A DNA stretch of 64,000 bases, taken from positions 19,057,752 to 19,121,751 of the forward strand of contig OZ005619.1 in the NCBI GenBank assembly GCA_963930655.1, written 5' to 3'. Under the pieces are notes generated by a model. The model worked only from the letters and a program-made list of their open reading frames with translations, was not told where the DNA came from and ran no database searches. Source of the DNA: Myrica gale (taxonomy: Eukaryota > Streptophyta > Magnoliopsida > Fagales > Myricaceae). How positions within the stretch are numbered: the stretch's first letter is position 1; each line of letters begins with the position of its first letter. Shown here one piece after another: positions 38,686 through 48,678 of this stretch. The translations under genes were made by a program, and so were the position numbers.

Positions 38686-41600
38686 ATGGCGTTTTGTTCC
38701 AGTTCGGAGATCATAAAGAAAATAATGGATATGCTCTGTAGCAATAACAAGAAGAAGAAGATTGCTAAGGGGGGTGACATGAAGACTATCAAAGGGACAG
38801 TTGTGTTGATGAAGAAAAACGTTTTGGACTCCCATGATTTGAAGGCCTCATTGTTTGATCGGATTCATGAGTTATTGGGCAAGGGAGTCTCTCTGCAGCT
38901 CGTCAGTTCTGTTCATCCAGACCCAGGTGACCTCTCTCTCTCTCTCTCTCCTTTCCTGAGTTGTGCGAGTGCATCTGTCGAGGTTCGTCCGTGGACAAAG
39001 ACGAGCAGTAAAGCAAATACTTTATCAAAGATTGTTATATAAAAATGGATAATGTAGCCGAGTTTAGTTAATTGGACTAAATTGTTAGCGTATTAGAAAC
39101 TGAACTTATAGGTCTTGATTTTAGTTTCGTGTTCTGTTTATACTTTGGTTTGGGAAAAGAATTAGGTACAATTTAGTTAACTGTTAAGTGAAGTTTCAAG
39201 CAAGCAAGAAGCACTTCGAACAACTTCCCAGCATTGGTTCTCTGATCTTGCTGGGTGAGATGCAATTGAAAGAGCTAAGAAACTAAAAGTTTTGTGCCGT
39301 TTACGTGTACAGCGAATGGACTAAGAGGGAAGCTCAGCAAGGTGGCATACTTGGAGAAATGGATTACAACAGTCACCCCAGCGTTTAAGGCTGATGAAGC
39401 TGAATTCCCAGTTACATTTGACTGGGACGAGTCCATGGGTGCTCCTGGAGCTTTGATTATCAAAAGCCATCACCACAGCCAGTTTTACCACAAAACAGTC
39501 ATCTTGGAAGGTGTTAGTGAGCACGGTCGTGTGCATTTCGTCTGCAATTCTTGGGTCTACCCTGCACATCGTTACAAATACGATCGTGTGTTCTTCTCAA
39601 ACAAGGTAATTCGTGTTTCGGTTTCATATGTGAAATGTTGAAGACAGCTTTTTCCTCTGTAAATCTTTAACAGTGATCTTACTGGTACCTTGTGCGTTAT
39701 CTAGAGGTGGGTCTTGTTGCTTTAAGCTGGTGTTAGCATCAGCTGTGTCTCCTCCGTCCAGTGGTTTCTACCATGATCGTTCTTTTTGAGCTCAAATTAT
39801 TGGGAGCTCGATGCTCATCATTCTCCTTGCCTTGCGCTTGCACAATGACTTTATCACTGTTCTCTATCTCTCTGTGTGTGAGTTGGGTTCTTTTCAGTCT
39901 GAATTATGATTGTTTTGCTATATCCAACTAGGCTAAAAAGTGACTTTTCGGACAAAATGGTTAATGGCTGCTTCACCCAGAGGTGGGGAAATAAATAGAT
40001 TAGGGAACTGAACTTCTGGAGGTCCTGTTTTTGTTCCTCTTAACAAGACGATGATTATATGGGATGCAATCACGAATACTTTTTTTTTTTTCTAGACCTA
40101 CCTTCCATGTAAAACGCCTGGGCCATTACGGAGGTATAGGGAACAAGAGCTAGTAAATCTGCAGGGAAATGGATCAGGGAAGCTGATGGAGTGGGACAGA
40201 GTCTACGACTATGCTTACTACAATGATCTGGGTAGTCCAGATAAAGGTCGAGAATATGCACGCCCCGTCCTTGGTGGATCGAAGAAGTATCCCTATCCCA
40301 GAAGAGGAAGAACGGGTCGAAAACCGACAAAAACAGGTTCGAAATAATCTGAAACTCTTTTATGCAGTTGTAAAAAGCCTTGCCATAACAAGTCTAAATT
40401 GGCGGCTGCTCCAAATATGATTATACTCAGCAACCTGTATTCTCCTTGAAACAGATCCCAATAGCGAGAAGAGATTGCCACTTCTAAGTCTTAACATTTA
40501 TGTCCCTAGAGATGAGCGGTTCAGTCACGTGAAGTTCTCAGATTTTCTTGCCTATGCTCTCAAGTCCGTAGTTCAAGTTCTGCTCCCAGAGGTCAAATCT
40601 TTATGTGACAAAACCATTAACGAGTTTGACACATTTGAAGATGTAATAAATCTCTATGAAGGTGGTATTAAGCTACCCAATGGAGCTACACTGGGTAAAA
40701 TTAGGGAGCGCATCCCTTGGGAGCTGGTGAAGGAACTCGTTCGTAATGATGGTGAGCGATTCCTCAAATTTCCAATGCCTGATGTGATCAAAGGTATGTG
40801 AGATCTTTTCTCTGTTTCTCTTGGACTTGGGTTGTTCAAACTCTCAGATACATCAAAACTTGCCATATTTACAGAGGACAAGTCTGCTTGGAGGACCGAC
40901 GAAGAGTTTGGACGAGAAATGCTTGCTGGAGTCAACCCTATTATCATCCGCCGCCTCCGAGTAAAATAAAACTTTGGACTGGATAAGATGATTAAATAGT
41001 GTTAATTGGTCTTCTTCCTCCAACATGACCCTGAAATGCTTGTCCACAGGAATTTCCCCCAGCCAGCGACCTGGACCCTAAAGAATATGGGAATCAGACC
41101 AGTACCATAAGAGAAGAGCACATAAAGAAGAACCTGAATGGGCTGACTGTAGATAAAGTATCAATCCTGCTTCACGTGTTTTCTGACTCTTATCTTTGTT
41201 ATCAAATCACTATGTTTTACTATACTTTCGTTCTGCATTGTTGATCAATTTCTATTTTCTGCAGGCAATTAAAACCAACAGGCTGTTCATATTAGATCAT
41301 CATGATGCATTGATGCCATACCTGACAAGAATAAACTCAACTACCACAAAGACCTATGCCACTAGAACGCTCCTTTTTCTGCAAAATGATGGGACATTGA
41401 AGCCATTGGCAATTGAGTTAAGCTTACCGCATCCACAAGGGGAGCATCATGGTGCAGTCAGCAAAGTTTTCACTCCTGCAGAAGCCGGCGTTGAAGGTTC
41501 AGTGTGGCAGCTGGCCAAAGCCTATGCTGCTGTAAATGATTCTGGCTACCATCAGCTTATTAGCCACTGGTATGATGCCAAAAAGAAATTACTGCATGGT

Positions 41601-42780
41601 AGCAGAAGATAGAAGATTACTCTAATCTAGCATGAATAAAAATACTTCTCCCGATTATGTTTGCAGGTTGAATACCCATGCTGTAATAGAGCCCTTTGTG
41701 ATCGCGACAAATAGACAGCTGAGTGTGCTTCACCCGATATATAAACTTGTGCATCCTCATTACCGCGACACAATGAATATAAATGCCTTCGCTCGGCAGA
41801 TCCTCATCAATGCTGGTGGGGTCCTTGAGAAAACAGTCTTCCCAGCTAAATACGCAATGGAAATGTCGGCTGTTGTATATAAGAACTGGGTATTCACTGA
41901 ACAGGCATTACCTACTGATCTGCTCAAGAGGTTAGCAGACTTTTGTCAACAATGATCTCTATAATTTGTCTTTAACAGAAAGAATTTCACCCTCTTTTTG
42001 CTTCATTTTAGAGGAATTGCAGTTCCAGACTCGAGCTGCTCCCATGGCCTCAGACTTCTCATAGAGGACTATCCCTACGCTGTTGACGGGCTAGAGATCT
42101 GGTCAGCAATTGAGAATTGGGTTAGTGAATATTGTTCTTTCTACTATCCAACCGATGGCATCATCCAAGACGATTCTGAACTCCAATCATGGTGGACGGA
42201 GATCCGAAATGTGGGTCATGGTGACAAACAAGATGAGCCATGGTGGCCTGAGATGCAAACACGAGCGGAGCTTATCCAATGCTGCACAATTATCATATGG
42301 GTAGCCTCAGCCTTACATGCTGCTGTCAATTTTGGGCAATACCCTTATGCTGGCTACCTCCCTAACCGCCCAACAGTAAGCCGCCGCTTCATGCCTGAGC
42401 CAGGCACGCCCGAGTATGCTGAGCTTGAGTCAAACCCTGAGTTAGCCTACCTGAAAACAATCACAGCCCAGTTCCAAACCCTCCTAGGCGTGTCACTGAT
42501 AGAAATTTTATCCAGGCATTCAACTGATGAGATATATCTCGGGCAGAGAGATACTCTTGAGTGGACTTCAGATGCTGAACCGCTAGCAGCATTTGAGAGA
42601 TTTAGAGAAAGGTTGATAGACATTGAAAAAAGAATTATAGAAATGAACAATGACAAGAGATGGAAGAATAGGGTTGGGCAAGTCAAGGTGCCCTACACCT
42701 TGCTCTATCCTAACACCTCAGATTACTCTAGAGAGGGCGGGCTCACTGGCAAGGGAATCCCAAACAGCGTCTCAATCTAG
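38686..42780 (+). CDS. LOX5: Linoleate 9S-lipoxygenase (LOX1/LOX5 type)
   Basis: Plant 9-lipoxygenases add oxygen to linoleic and linolenic acid, starting the 9-oxylipin branch used in defence and root development. Nine exons join in frame: 38686-38926, 39313-39605, 40096-40336, 40455-40793, 40875-40960, 41050-41157, 41265-41569, 41667-41930, 42012-42780, giving 881 residues, the usual length. An N-terminal PLAT/LH2 domain is followed by the catalytic domain. The non-haem iron ligands are all present: His537 and His542 (in HWLNTHA), His728 and Asn732 (in HAAVNFGQY) and the C-terminal Ile881 (NSVSI). Thr594-Val595 (KTVFPAKY) is the pair typical of 9-specific enzymes; 13-specific enzymes carry a bulkier pair there. 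No plastid transit peptide is evident, fitting a cytosolic enzyme. The start at 38686 is the first in-frame ATG; a second Met follows 14 codons later. A 6-codon uORF (38660-38680) ends five bases upstream. The LOX5 symbol rests partly on its proximity to TIC and is tentative. Confidence 0.95.
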
Positions 42781-42854
42781 AATTTTTGGTTTCATGGTAA
42801 ATGGATATTTTGGAAGCAGTATACTTTTGAGTTTGCTATAGTGAAAGATTGTTC

Positions 42855-42860
42855 AATAAA
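42855..42860 (+). terminator. Putative lipoxygenase polyadenylation signal
   Basis: AATAAA lies 75 bases after the lipoxygenase stop codon. A SINE begins at once after it, so transcripts either end before the SINE or run into it. Confidence 0.4.
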
Positions 42861-43101
42861 CCCCAAGGGGTGGCCTGGCTGATCAGGACCTGAGAACTAG
42901 AGGTGTGCTCCTCCTGAGACCTCAGGTTCGAATCCTCTCAGGTGCAAACAATTCCTTGAGGCTATCCCACGGCGAAACCGGACATACCTAGCTTGTTTAG
43001 CTTAGGAGGGCAAAACCGACCTGGGGCTTACCAGTCCGTTAGGTGAGTTCCACTCCAATTGGTCTGTCAGGTTGAGTTTCTCGTCACAAAAAAAAAAAAA
43101 A
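42859..43101 (+). mobile_element. tRNA-derived SINE (Au-like) next to the lipoxygenase 3' end
   Basis: A tRNA-like head with GTGGCCTGGCTGATCAGG (A-box region) and a good B box, AGGTTCGAATCC, is followed by GTGCAAACAATTCCTTGAGG, the phrase shared with the SINEs at 4824 and 19471, and a 14-base A tail. TCAATA occurs at 42853-42858 and 43102-43107 and may be a short target duplication. The orientation is the same as the lipoxygenase and it lies just past its polyadenylation signal. The good B box and clean tail suggest this is the youngest of the three copies. Confidence 0.75.
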
Positions 43102-43107
43102 TCAATA

Positions 43108-44403
43108 GGTTTCTGTATCTGCATTTTTCTTCCTGATAAAAGTATAATGTACCTATTTGTCTTATGTGTGAAATATATGTGCAAATTTGAACAAATTATC
43201 CTCAAAGATACATATACACTATAATATATATATTGTAAATTGCTCCACCATAAATATTGAGTTTGACCCCAAGAGAAATCTAACAGGCGCAGAAGCAAGC
43301 AAAAAAGTTTCGACACCATACTATCTTATGACCATATACATGATACGCACCATTCAATGGGGATACCTACTAAAAACCACAAGAACTGTACTAGTTGAGG
43401 TGCCTAAAAACCTGCTATTGAAATTGAAAAAAACTTGAGACGAGTCTCTTTTCTGTCACACAGCTCGACTAAAACTGCTTGTCTCAGGGAAGGGCCGTTC
43501 ATCAACTGACAAAAACCAACTTTTGTGTAGTAAAACATTTCGCAAACGAAGAGGTCTTTTCCAGGTACCATATAAGTAACTTCAACAACCCCCCACCCAA
43601 TGCTGTAGAGTGATGACCAGCTGGTTGAGAGCTATTTAGAGAAAAGGGTTGCCTTACGAAATTAGAGGAATTTACCATTTTGCAATGAGAATTGGAGACA
43701 TGGAAGCTGTTTAATCACTTGTGGCAGAGTAAATCGATTCTATCCAGTATCCACAGTATGCCAGAGAAGCTGAAACCTGAGGCTCTCGCTCCTCGTTTTC
43801 CCTACTCCGGGAAGCCCCACCTCTCTCTCCGACGCTTTCATCATTGGTTGCACACAACATGTGTCACATGCATGTTCTTCCAGGAATTTGATTGACAGGT
43901 GCCGACCAGGACCCAAAGGTGCGCTTTGGGCTTAGTTGACGGACGATGACGCTACTTACACAACAATTACTTACAGAAAGACTGGCATTTCCCCCTTACT
44001 GCGTCAATGTAGGCCCAGATCTGGCTTCTACTGGCCCATGATCATGCGGGCTTTAATGTTGTCTAAGGCTCTGCGAGCTTTGGAACGACGCGATGCAACA
44101 GCTTAAAAACATCGACCCATTTATAAACAAATAAAAATTAAAAACATCGACCCAAAAAGAAATAAAAAAGAAGAAGAAGAAAATCACCGTAAAGGAAGCT
44201 ACGGAATACGTATCAAAATCAGACATCCTAATTGGTCCAAGCCATATCACCTTATCCACACCCAAATTCCCACCACCCATCCAAAATCCTACAAACTTAC
44301 CCCACAACAATTCTCTCGACCTTATTGATCCCACTTCCCACAGAACCGTGAACCACACTATCACGCTTGGCATCAATCTTCTCTTCTGATCTCCAATCTC
44401 TTC
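43108..44403. other. Intergenic; psaD upstream region
   Basis: No gene is recognised between the lipoxygenase and psaD. The 200 bases before psaD are C/T-rich with no TATAAA at the usual distance, and carry a CCTTATC (I-box/GATA-type) element. Short open frames at 43187-43438 and 43692-43895 match nothing I know. Confidence 0.45.
44250..44256. promoter_or_regulatory. I-box/GATA-type element upstream of psaD
   Basis: CCTTATC, the complement of GATAAGG, lies about 150 bases before the psaD start codon. GATAAGG (I-box) elements are common in light-regulated nuclear photosynthesis genes. Single short motif, so the call is tentative. Confidence 0.4.
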
Positions 44404-45045
44404 ATGGCCATGGCGACCCAAGCGTCCCTCTTCACCCCAAGCCTCTCTGCCTCAAAATCTGGGGACCGTGTTACCGTGCCATGGAAACAATCACCGACCT
44501 TGTCCTTTATGAGCCCTAAGCCGCTCAAATTAACTGTGGCGCAGCGTACAATCAGAGCAGCTGCTGCAGAGGGAAAAGCTGCCGAGGCACCCACCAAGGA
44601 AGAGGCTCCAGTGGGCTTCACCCCACCTCAGTTGGACCCAAACACCCCCTCACCGATCTTCGCCGGCAGCACTGGAGGTCTGTTACGCAAGGCTCAAGTC
44701 GAAGAATTCTATGTGATCACGTGGGAATCTCCCAAGGAACAGATCTTCGAGATGCCCACTGGGGGTGCCGCCATAATGAGGCAAGGTCCCAACCTGCTCA
44801 AATTGGCTAGGAAAGAGCAGTGTTTGGCTCTGGGGACCAGGCTGAGGTCGAAGTACAAGATCAAGTACCAGTTCTATAGGGTGTTCCCTAATGGGGAGGT
44901 CCAATATTTGCACCCCAAGGACGGTGTCTACCCGGAGAAGGTGAACCCGGGCCGCCAAGGAGTAGGAGTGAACTTCAGGTCGATTGGAAAGAACGTGAAC
45001 CCGATTGAGGTGAAGTTCACCGGCAAGCAAGTTTATGATTTGTGA
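44404..45045 (+). CDS. psaD: Photosystem I reaction centre subunit II (PsaD), chloroplast precursor
   Basis: PsaD sits on the stromal face of photosystem I and docks ferredoxin. The gene is a single exon of 213 codons, as in other plants. Residues 1 to about 50 form a Ser/Thr/Lys-rich transit peptide ending near the Arg-Ala-Ala-Ala-Ala run. A variable Ala/Glu/Lys-rich linker precedes the mature domain from about residue 68 ([20 protein letters not shown]). The conserved core includes [20 protein letters not shown], the ferredoxin-docking stretch [20 protein letters not shown], and [20 protein letters not shown], and ends in TGKQVYDL. All key parts are intact and no frameshift is seen. It lies 1.6 kb downstream of the lipoxygenase on the same strand with its own upstream region. 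The MAMATQ start is the usual plant form; an ATG two codons later (the second Met) is an alternative. Confidence 0.97.
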   Translation: MAMATQASLFTPSLSASKSGDRVTVPWKQSPTLSFMSPKPLKLTVAQRTIRAAAAEGKAAEAPTKEEAPVGFTPPQLDPNTPSPIFAGSTGGLLRKAQVEEFYVITWESPKEQIFEMPTGGAAIMRQGPNLLKLARKEQCLALGTRLRSKYKIKYQFYRVFPNGEVQYLHPKDGVYPEKVNPGRQGVGVNFRSIGKNVNPIEVKFTGKQVYDL

Positions 45046-46261
45046 GGTGTGGGTGATCCTCTGGTGTCTGTGATGTATTTAAGATTATGTGACTGTTATT
45101 AACGTTTGTACTTTTTATTTTGTTTTCCAAGACGCTACATCGAAAACGTATATTTTCGTTATTGCTTTCTACGCAATTCTATACATTTGGATACAATGAC
45201 CGTGAAAATGTTGCATAGAAAACCAATCTAGTCTGAAGTATAATTCGAATGAAATATCTCTGTCCATGTTGAAACAAACGAGAGGCTAGAGAGAAGCACG
45301 ACAAAACTGTTTTTAAGGTAGTTTGGTTATACGCTCTTGTCTATCATGGGCAAAATTTTGAAGAGTTACATGATCTGTGTCTTTCCAGTAAGTGTGAGAG
45401 GGTGTATTAATTATATAAGAATGAGGAGACAAATCTCTATAAATTAGAGCCCTCAATTTGCGGCTTAATCAAATTACTTTCAATCAAGGCTCCTTAACCA
45501 TCAATAAACGAAATATTGTTGCCGTCCACAACAGGAAATAGCATATATTGTGAACTAATAGTAAGGGCTGCCTGTATATGGATCCTAAGTTGTCGTGCCG
45601 ATTACACATTAGAAGCAGTAGTACGTGAAAATTTTACATATACTTTAAATTTTAATGAGAAGCCGAACAGCATTAGTTGAGAATTAAATATACTTCATTA
45701 TATTTGACAACCCATTTTCATACATTATGCACACGTGTGGGCCCATTTACATATATCTACATGACCAAGACGACGCCGCATACAAAGAGGCTCCAACCCA
45801 ACATGTCTAGTGGACATGTTCGTGAAGAATCCCTTAAGCACCAACGGCTGTGGTGGCAAGAATGAAATCAGTTTCGCTTTTGCTTCGGCTGATCCCTCCT
45901 TCATCGCCACCGTCAATTCCGCTTACCCACACTTCAGGAAGAACTAAAATGTTACTTCACAAACCCAATATAAATTATAGCAATATTATAACAGTAAACA
46001 AACTATATTTTCAATGATCATAATGGAAGTATATATATACGTTTTTGGACGTGCCCTCATCGTGGGATCCACGTAGGTTGATGTAACCTTTACATTAACC
46101 TCAACCCTTTGCATCTTTACATAGATTGATTTAATTAATGTTTACATTTTTTGCTGGCCCAATTAATAAAAAATTTAATACTAAGGGATTGAACTACGAC
46201 TTGAATTTTAGTAATATGCTTTTTTAAAAGTTTTAAATTCAAAATTTATTAAGAAAGATGA
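45046..46261. other. psaD 3' UTR and intergenic DNA
   Basis: The first part is presumably psaD 3' UTR. The remainder is AT-rich and without a recognised gene, apart from a 43-codon open frame at 45816-45947 (listed separately). Confidence 0.5.
45816..45947 (+). CDS. Small ORF or gene remnant, unrecognised
   Basis: A 43-codon frame starting MFVKNPLSTNGCGGKNE and ending with Ser-Ala-Tyr-Pro-His-Phe-Arg-Lys-Asn before a TAA. It is markedly GC-richer and more protein-like in composition than the DNA around it, and could be the last exon of a lost gene. I do not recognise the family. No upstream exon, promoter or transcript evidence is visible, so it may be chance. Confidence 0.2.
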   Translation: MFVKNPLSTNGCGGKNEISFAFASADPSFIATVNSAYPHFRKN

Positions 46262-46409
46262 AATTACTACCAGAACTGTCCGGAGTCCCAACGATTTCCA
46301 GAACTGTCGGGTTCATGGTCTCGAAGCAGATGATTTGCTCAAAGCAGTCTTTTAATCCGAGCCGATCCAATGCTTTGACCGCGTGATTCCTATCCGAATT
46401 CGTGAAAAT
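46262..46409 (-). pseudogene. Orphan exon of a HAD-superfamily pyrimidine 5'-nucleotidase-like gene
   Basis: On the minus strand, after a CCCAG acceptor, one frame encodes IFTNSDRNHAVKALDRLGL and then KDCFEQIICFETMNP. This matches the segment of plant SDT1-like HAD hydrolases (pyrimidine 5'-nucleotidase-like) that carries HAD motif II, the Thr-Asn in IFTNSD. After NP the frame drifts into unrelated sequence (TVLEIVGTP). The upstream part with the nucleophilic Asp and the downstream motifs III and IV are absent from the neighbourhood. It is therefore a single-exon fragment, probably left after rearrangement or carried here by a transposon. A solo LTR lies about 440 bases away. Confidence 0.7.
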
Positions 46410-46851
46410 CTGGGATATGTTGAAATAGTAATTAGTACAATTTAGTCAACGATTAAATTGAATGCGTGGCAACTAAAATTTTTTTTTATATAAGACTCGA
46501 AGTTTCGTGGCATTTAGGACTTAGGAGCCGAGTGGATATTGGGGACCACACGCCATACACTGCACGTGATCTTCAGATTGACTATAATACCCCTGGTCCT
46601 CCAATTAGGAGAGGAGAATGCCACCATCGATTTTTTCTGCCTTAACCAATCAGATCCGACCTTTTGATTCCAATCAAAATACCGGTGCCAATTTGGCAAT
46701 TTCATCTTCAGACCGCTTTTTTGTTGAAGCACACAGTTGCTTCTGTTTCGACAACATGTTCCATGGAACCAACGGGAGTGTCCTTATGACGTGCGAACTT
46801 TCTTCTTTTACTACAGTAAATTGGAGAACAACAGCAAATTACAGATATATT

Positions 46852-47198
46852 TGTTGGGGAAAGCGTCAGGAAAATTCAAAAAAAGGAACACTAAGAATTA
46901 CGTGGTTCGGTCTCAATCCGGCCTACGTCCATCCTAGAGCAATTTTATTAAAAAAGCTTAAGAAAATCACTTTACCCGCCCATTACAATAGTCACACCAC
47001 CCTCTTTTTCTTCCTCTCTCTGTGCCCAATGCTCACGCTCTCACGTGCTCACTTGTTTCTCCTATAACATAAGTCTCTATTTATAGGAAAAAAATACAAA
47101 GAGAAAACTCAGATAAACTAGGAGTAGGGAGGAATTAGACTTCCACTATAAGTCTACTTCTATTCCAAGTCTATCTCATATGAGTGTGGACCCCAACA
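46852..47198 (-). mobile_element. 347-bp solo LTR with 5-bp target duplication
   Basis: The element begins TGTTGGGG and ends CCCCAACA, a perfect 8-base terminal inversion, and is flanked exactly by ATATT (46847-46851 and 47199-47203), the hallmark of LTR integration. On the minus strand a TATA-like CCTATAAATAGAG and a later AATAAA mark U3/R, and GACGTAGGCC with ACCACGTAATTCTTAG follow, phrases common near the end of plant Copia-type LTRs. No internal region or second LTR is present, so it is a solo LTR from unequal recombination. Confidence 0.88.
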
Positions 47199-47203
47199 AT
47201 ATT

Positions 47204-48678
47204 TATCTAGTTGAGGGCATTTAAGTAATATTATAATTGACGATGCGTGAGAACGTGGCATAAACTTAGCTCTTCACGTAGCTTAGAAACCTCAAAGAGT
47301 TTTTTATGGCATGTGAAGGGTGTGGCGATTTGTTAAAATTTTACCCGCCGAACATGACGGATAAAGATCTTATGTAATTCGCAATTCGAAAAAAAAGAAA
47401 AATAAAAGTGGATCTCGCTCAAAATTCACACCACCCAAATAGTAATTATATTGTTTGAGCAGTGTGGGACTCGAACAAGATTCACTCCTCTCTCTTTCCC
47501 TCTTTCTCTCTCTCTAAATTACCCTGTGCATTCGGGTAGGGTTCCGATCCAAACACGACTATCTTAGTAATTATTCCAATTAATAATGTATTAGTTTGTG
47601 ATATAACACTATGTGACTAATGGACGGTGACACCCTGATAGGGTGTGGGACCCCACCACAGCCAATGAACACAACATCGATCTACATTCGAAAAAATAAT
47701 TAATTGTCTTAAAAAATAAAAAAAATGATTAATTGGTTGCGTGGAGCATCAACTTTATACGAATTAAAGGCATAAATAATCGCCCCAAAAAAAAAGAGTA
47801 CATAAAGACAGATGCCCGCTCAACTTTAGAAGTGGATTATTGGTCTGTAGAGTGACATCAATATGGGCCAACAAGCTGAGCCCAAATTAGTGTTTCCTTC
47901 TCAGTTCTCATCAACATCAACCACCACAACTCCTCTCCATAGTGACCGAGATGGATGTGAAATGACGTCGTCTGCATGGACGTGATGGGGGGGAGTCTCG
48001 ATGAGCTGGGTTAAATCATGCAAACTGCAAACAGTAACTTAAATTGGGGGAGTCTCTATTCCAGACTCCAGTTATGCCCACCGAATATCTTGCGAAACTC
48101 ATTGGGAATGGACGAAACGAGAGTAAAATTGTAACAGTAGATTAAAGGGAACTCCCTCCTCGCCACCCCTACATCGAATTTCGTTTTGTTTCGCACCAGT
48201 TATTGCACTTTCTATTGACAGCAGCCCAGTCCAGATATTTTCCTCTCTTAAATTAGCCCGTTAGTTTAGTTCCATTTTCCACTCTTGTTACAGGCCAGTC
48301 AACCTTTTAAGGCCCGCTCTCGTTTCGGTCAGGCACGGGTTTCAGTTTGGGCCAAGTTTTCACTCATCCCCGTCGAATAACGCTAGTTCCGCGCTCAACC
48401 CGTGGATATCCGCGATCCACGGTGTTGTTTATGTCGACAGTAAAAGTTAGTATGTGCAATTGGCACTAGGTCTGTATTCGAGTCGAGTCTAGTATAGACG
48501 GATCAAGCTTAGCTCGAGCTCAACTCGGGTAATCAGAAAGATCGAGAATTACCATTATATAATACCTTTGAAGCAAGTACACAAGCAAAAGGAAGAAAGG
48601 AATACAAATATAGATAAGATAAAACCCAAGATTGTTTCTCTGTGCTTTGGCAGGGCCTCCCAGCTTCTATTCCATTTC
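47204..48678. other. Intergenic DNA downstream of ACL5
   Basis: No gene is recognised. The last few hundred bases before 48679 are probably the ACL5 3' UTR (the gene is read from the other strand). Open frames at 48555-48795 are shadows of the last ACL5 exon. Confidence 0.5.
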
